A stretch of DNA of 64,000 nucleotides from an uncultured Alteromonadaceae bacterium. Its GTDB lineage: Bacteria; Pseudomonadota; Gammaproteobacteria; Enterobacterales; Alteromonadaceae. The notes under the pieces were generated by a model. That model saw only the letters and a list, made by a program, of their open reading frames with translations. It did not search any database and had not been told where the DNA came from. The position numbers and the translations under genes are program-made. Positions 61,105-64,000 of the stretch are shown here, one piece after another; position 1 is the stretch's first letter, and the number at the start of each line of letters is the position of its first letter. The stretch is from positions 124,001 to 188,000 of the forward strand of contig CANLWS010000004.1 in assembly GCA_947494925.1 (NCBI GenBank), in the 5' to 3' direction.

Positions 61105-62604
61105 TCACGAATTTTCTTTGGTAAACCTGATCCCGGCATACACAATGGCATCAACCTTGTCCGATACGTCGAAAGTAACGACGCTACCTGAGGTGGGATC
61201 GAGCGTGACACGGATCTGATCGAGCTTGTCCATTCCAGTGGAGTGTGAACGCAACGCACCCCAACGCACGTCAAAGCGCCCTTCTTCATTCAAATCAATC
61301 TCAATTGTGCCTAACGAAGCATGTCTGTACTTACCCACATAGTGCTGTTCGTGCTGGCTTAACAACCATTTACGCGATTGTATCTTTGCCATCTGCTTCT
61401 CACGATGCTGGGCAAGTCCCGCTAACTTTGTTTTCAGCTCACTCACTCTTTTTTGCGCCTTCTCTTTAATATCAGCCTGCCCGAGCAGCGCACCGTAAAC
61501 GTAGTCTGCGACAATATTGGTGAGCCTGCTGCTCAGAAAGTCCTCGTTGTTTAACACCACTAACCCTATTTTTTGCTCAGGTAAAAATGAAATGTGGGCA
61601 TGTGCGCCCGCGAAGCCGCCGAAGTGATGCAGCATGCGCTCGCCTTTGTAGTCACCCGTGTACCACCCCCAGGCATAGCCATTTCGTTTAAAATCCAGAT
61701 AACTTCTGTCTGTGGTGGCTTGTTGAGTTTGAGACTGTGCAATGACCGCTGCGGGAAAGATTTGCTGCCCGTCGATTTTCCCTTGGTTGAGTTGCGCGAC
61801 AACAAAACGGCCGAGATCACTCGCTGTTGCAAACATGCCGCCAGCGGCATGCATGGTTGCATCTGATTTTCGCAGATACAGTGCATCAGAAGGACTGGAA
61901 TGAGTCAGCGAGTAAGGTTTTACAACTTTATTAGGGTGCTCGATTTGAGATGCCCTCGCGGTGGTCGAAAGCATCTTTGCCGGAACAAAGATCTGACGGC
62001 GCAACTTGTTTTGCCATGACTCATTAAAAAGGCGATCCGAGTACAGGCTATACAGGTTGTAACCTACATTGGTGTACTTGAACTCCCCCATTTGCTCGGA
62101 AGACGCAGTGGAGAGTTCGACAACCACATCCCTCAACGAGTCTGGTGTATGGACCCCGCTATAAGCCGTTGCTAAAACCAGCGGGAGGTTGTTAACCGAG
62201 GCAGTATGGATAAGTAAATCTTTGATGGTCACCGCCCGTCGCTCAGACAGCGCAAATTGCGGGAACATGTCTTCTAAGCTTGTGCTCGGGGATATTTTAT
62301 TTTGATTGGCATCCAACAAAAAATTGAGCGCGGTAAAGGGTTTGGTGACAGAGGCAATGTAAAACAAGGAATCTGCTTCAACCTTTCTTTTTGCCTGAAT
62401 ATCAGCATAACCAAACTGCCCCTGATACGTAATCCTATCGCCCTCAACAATGGCGATGGCCGTACCAGAAGGCAAATCAGCTGATTGCTTAACATCCTTG
62501 ATAAGAGAAGCCAGAAAGGCCTGGTCAATGCTCCCCTGTTTGGCGCTAACCTGTGAGCTTAAAGCCATCATCAAGAAAGTGGTAATGAGAAAAGTTCGCT
62601 TCAT
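61105..62604 (-). CDS. Secreted class C-like serine hydrolase (beta-lactamase/DD-peptidase fold)
   Basis: A 499-residue exported enzyme: signal peptide MKRTFLITTFLMMALSSQVSA; SxxK motif as SVTK with Ser85 and Lys88; YTN at 177-179 in place of YSN; and HHFGGFAG as the third HxG box. A C-terminal domain follows (about 395-499) with EIDLNEEGRFDVRWG. This is the pattern of esterase/DD-peptidase/beta-lactamase-family hydrolases (PF00144), not of a proven drug-resistance enzyme. It lies 72 bases after the AraC gene on the same strand. Confidence 0.88.
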   Translation of the reverse strand: MKRTFLITTFLMMALSSQVSAKQGSIDQAFLASLIKDVKQSADLPSGTAIAIVEGDRITYQGQFGYADIQAKRKVEADSLFYIASVTKPFTALNFLLDANQNKISPSTSLEDMFPQFALSERRAVTIKDLLIHTASVNNLPLVLATAYSGVHTPDSLRDVVVELSTASSEQMGEFKYTNVGYNLYSLYSDRLFNESWQNKLRRQIFVPAKMLSTTARASQIEHPNKVVKPYSLTHSSPSDALYLRKSDATMHAAGGMFATASDLGRFVVAQLNQGKIDGQQIFPAAVIAQSQTQQATTDRSYLDFKRNGYAWGWYTGDYKGERMLHHFGGFAGAHAHISFLPEQKIGLVVLNNEDFLSSRLTNIVADYVYGALLGQADIKEKAQKRVSELKTKLAGLAQHREKQMAKIQSRKWLLSQHEQHYVGKYRHASLGTIEIDLNEEGRFDVRWGALRSHSTGMDKLDQIRVTLDPTSGSVVTFDVSDKVDAIVYAGIRFTKENS

Positions 62605-62676
62605 GTATGGGTTTTCCTGTGAATTTTCTCGACATTAAAACAAACCCAATCAGTGGCTGATAGAACAGATGTAACA

Positions 62677-63513
62677 TCAATGTCCCTGAGCACAAAGCAG
62701 CTGTCTGATGGTTGATGGTGTCACGCCAAACTGTTTTTTCAAGGTTCGGGTGAAGTGACTTTGGTCCGCAAATCCTGCTGCCAAACTCGCTGAGCTAATG
62801 CTTTCTCCGTGGCTAATCATCGCAGAAATGCTTTTTTGCAGGGCCGCTCGCTGGCGGTATAGGGACACAGACAAACCAAAATTTGCTTGGAACACCCGGC
62901 AAAGGTGCACGCGATGAACGCCCACCTCTTCAGCGATTTGCCCCACACTCATGTCTGATTCAATCAAGGCTTGTTCTGCCAACTTTAACCAAGAGGGCGG
63001 ACGGCCCAGATGTGTTGGAGCAGGCAAACTCGCACTCAGCAAATCCAGCACCAGGGTCTCAATATCTACCTCAGCAGCCTTGGCTGGGTTGAATAACAAA
63101 GATGAGAGTTGGTTCCACAACGTAGCCGCTTGACTTGCTCCCAACAAGGACCAGCTCAGGCGCCCAAATTCATCGACAAAACTGTCTTGTTCAGAATCCA
63201 TATTGATAGACAGAAACAACGCACCATAAGGACCAATTTGATTGCTATGCCGATAACCTACAGGTTTGAACTCCGCCACACCCTGTCTGTTTTCATACTC
63301 CGATTGAATGTTAGCCTCTGCCGCCTGACCACTAATTAACGTGGAAAATTGGCCGACCGAGTGACTATGCATGGGCATTAACACATTAGGCGCGTAATAC
63401 ACCAGTTTGACACCTTTAAGCACACTGCTATTCACGGGCGAAATGGACACCGCCTTGTGCTCATGGTCCGCAATAAATTTCAGAATATTAGTCATATGAC
63501 CCGCACCGCTCAT
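62677..63513 (-). CDS. AraC-family regulator with N-terminal cupin-like domain
   Basis: A 278-residue regulator. The N-terminal sensing domain (about 1-165) has a cupin-like stretch (VYYAPNVLMPMHSHSVGQFSTLISG) and the C-terminal AraC HTH pair runs about 177-275 (DMSVGQIAEEVGVHRVHLCRVFQANFG and SLAAGFADQSHFTRTLKKQFGVTPSTIRQ). It is directly upstream of the serine hydrolase on the same strand and may control it. Confidence 0.93.
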   Translation of the reverse strand: MSGAGHMTNILKFIADHEHKAVSISPVNSSVLKGVKLVYYAPNVLMPMHSHSVGQFSTLISGQAAEANIQSEYENRQGVAEFKPVGYRHSNQIGPYGALFLSINMDSEQDSFVDEFGRLSWSLLGASQAATLWNQLSSLLFNPAKAAEVDIETLVLDLLSASLPAPTHLGRPPSWLKLAEQALIESDMSVGQIAEEVGVHRVHLCRVFQANFGLSVSLYRQRAALQKSISAMISHGESISSASLAAGFADQSHFTRTLKKQFGVTPSTIRQLLCAQGH

Positions 63514-63837
63514 TCACTCATATTTGCAAATACTTTTGCGAAACGAAGCTAACATCGAAGCGACAGTAAGTGTGTAAAAATGCGTAAGCGGGTGTGTCAT
63601 TGGTTGGGCGGGGTTGATTGGAGAATGGTAGACGATATGTTTTAAGGTGAGTAAAGTTTTTTTAATGAATTTCAAAGAGATTCATACTTCTTGGTTCCGA
63701 ACACTTTTTGAACACTTCTTTCCTCTTATTATGTCTTTACATAATAACCAAAAACTGAAAATCGTGTGATTTTGATGAATCGGTTTTTTGACTCAACTTT
63801 TTGAATGCTCTAAAGAAGTTGTTAATCCCGCGTGAAT
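63514..63837. other. Intergenic region with no gene seen
   Basis: This 324-base, T-rich gap separates the AraC gene from the end of vsr. AAAATC-GTGT-GATTTT near 63757-63773 is a small stem with a T tract after it, possibly a terminator on the plus strand. No open frame of interest was seen. Confidence 0.45.
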
Positions 63838-64000
63838 TCAATGTCCAAATGGGCGAATTCCCTTATCGGTAACCTCAGCTGAGTCACCAGATACCATTAA
63901 CCACTCTTCAAGTGTTTCAATCAGAATTTCATCTTTCAACTTTTTCTTTCCTTTAATTGCACACTCCCACACGATCAGTACTTTCCATCCAGATTCATTC
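63838..64000 (-). CDS. vsr: Very short patch repair (Vsr) endonuclease, C-terminal part
   Basis: The minus strand from the window edge reads NESGWKVLIVWECAIKG, then KKKLKDEILIETLEEWL, ending RPFGH and TGA (63840-63838). The GWKVLIVWECA block is the late conserved strand of Vsr, which nicks T:G mismatches made by deamination of 5-methylcytosine. About 54 codons are inside; the catalytic N-terminal part lies outside. Vsr genes normally adjoin a Dcm-type cytosine methyltransferase, expected to the right. Confidence 0.85.
   Translation of the reverse strand, partial: NESGWKVLIVWECAIKGKKKLKDEILIETLEEWLMVSGDSAEVTDKGIRPFGH

Noticed and set aside
61105-62604. Antibiotic-resistance class C beta-lactamase
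   Set aside because: The active-site boxes fit the wider serine-hydrolase family, but the extra C-terminal domain and YTN/HxG details do not support calling it an AmpC resistance enzyme.
1-64000. CRISPR array, tRNA or rRNA genes
   Set aside because: No regularly spaced repeats or recognisable tRNA/rRNA segments were found in the window.

Overview
The window looks like a chromosome segment of a marine-type gammaproteobacterium, most likely Alteromonadales/Alteromonadaceae. The reasons are moderate G+C, the mix of a CspA-type cold-shock gene, TonB-dependent receptor, PEP-CTERM protein, cohesin/dockerin-like secreted proteins and chromosomal signalling genes, and the protein styles. The genus assignment is inference. 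No rRNA, tRNA, CRISPR array, intact transposase or prophage was seen.

Layout. 1-9.6 kb: 5' end of a cold-shock gene, an S9 peptidase, a PEP-CTERM protein, an FMN-dependent alpha-hydroxy-acid dehydrogenase, a two-gene membrane/HTH pair, a lipoprotein, RsgA and a secreted metallo-hydrolase. 9.7-15.5 kb: ChrA, a LysR regulator facing a DUF1330/SDR pair, a ThrE-like exporter and a DUF1080 protein. 15.5-18.7 kb: a MASE1-GGDEF cyclase, a Gdx-type guanidine exporter under a guanidine-II riboswitch, and a periplasmic binding protein. 18.7-25.3 kb: an SGNH/MBOAT acylation pair, a BlaI repressor with an M56 protease fused to ankyrin repeats and two palindromic operators, and an Hsp70-like protein. 25.4-31.5 kb: a TonB receptor divergent from a membrane LytTR regulator, a Fur-boxed siderophore-interacting protein and small lipoprotein/EF-hand-like/acidic genes. 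31.8-37.9 kb: unrecognised membrane proteins, an NTF2-like lipoprotein and an autoregulated tetR-yciI-tag operon. 38.2-44.6 kb: a LysR regulator divergent from a two-subunit molybdenum hydroxylase, a repeat/terminator block, and an MddA-like methyltransferase with a small membrane protein and a LysR.

44.8-60.6 kb is the most unusual part. It holds an ECF sigma factor plus a Ser/Thr kinase-TPR protein, a glycine-rich surface lipoprotein, a large six-repeat PKD protein ending in a dockerin-like module, a cohesin-like secreted protein, a convergent HTH-TM-TPR regulator, and then a TPR-CHAT cysteine protease tightly coupled to a 181-residue protein with one hydrophobic segment. The part from about 50.5 to 57.5 kb is bracketed by copies of a short direct repeat. 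The CHAT pair is the best candidate for an undescribed protease/effector system. The window closes with a serine hydrolase and its AraC neighbour, and the C-terminal end of a Vsr mismatch endonuclease running off the right edge, which suggests a cytosine methyltransferase beyond it.

Regulatory logic visible in the DNA includes a guanidine-II riboswitch, a Fur box, BlaI-type and TetR-type paired palindromes, LytTR-type direct repeats, a LysR-type dyad, short upstream ORFs before tetR, and REP-like hairpins used as terminators between convergent genes.
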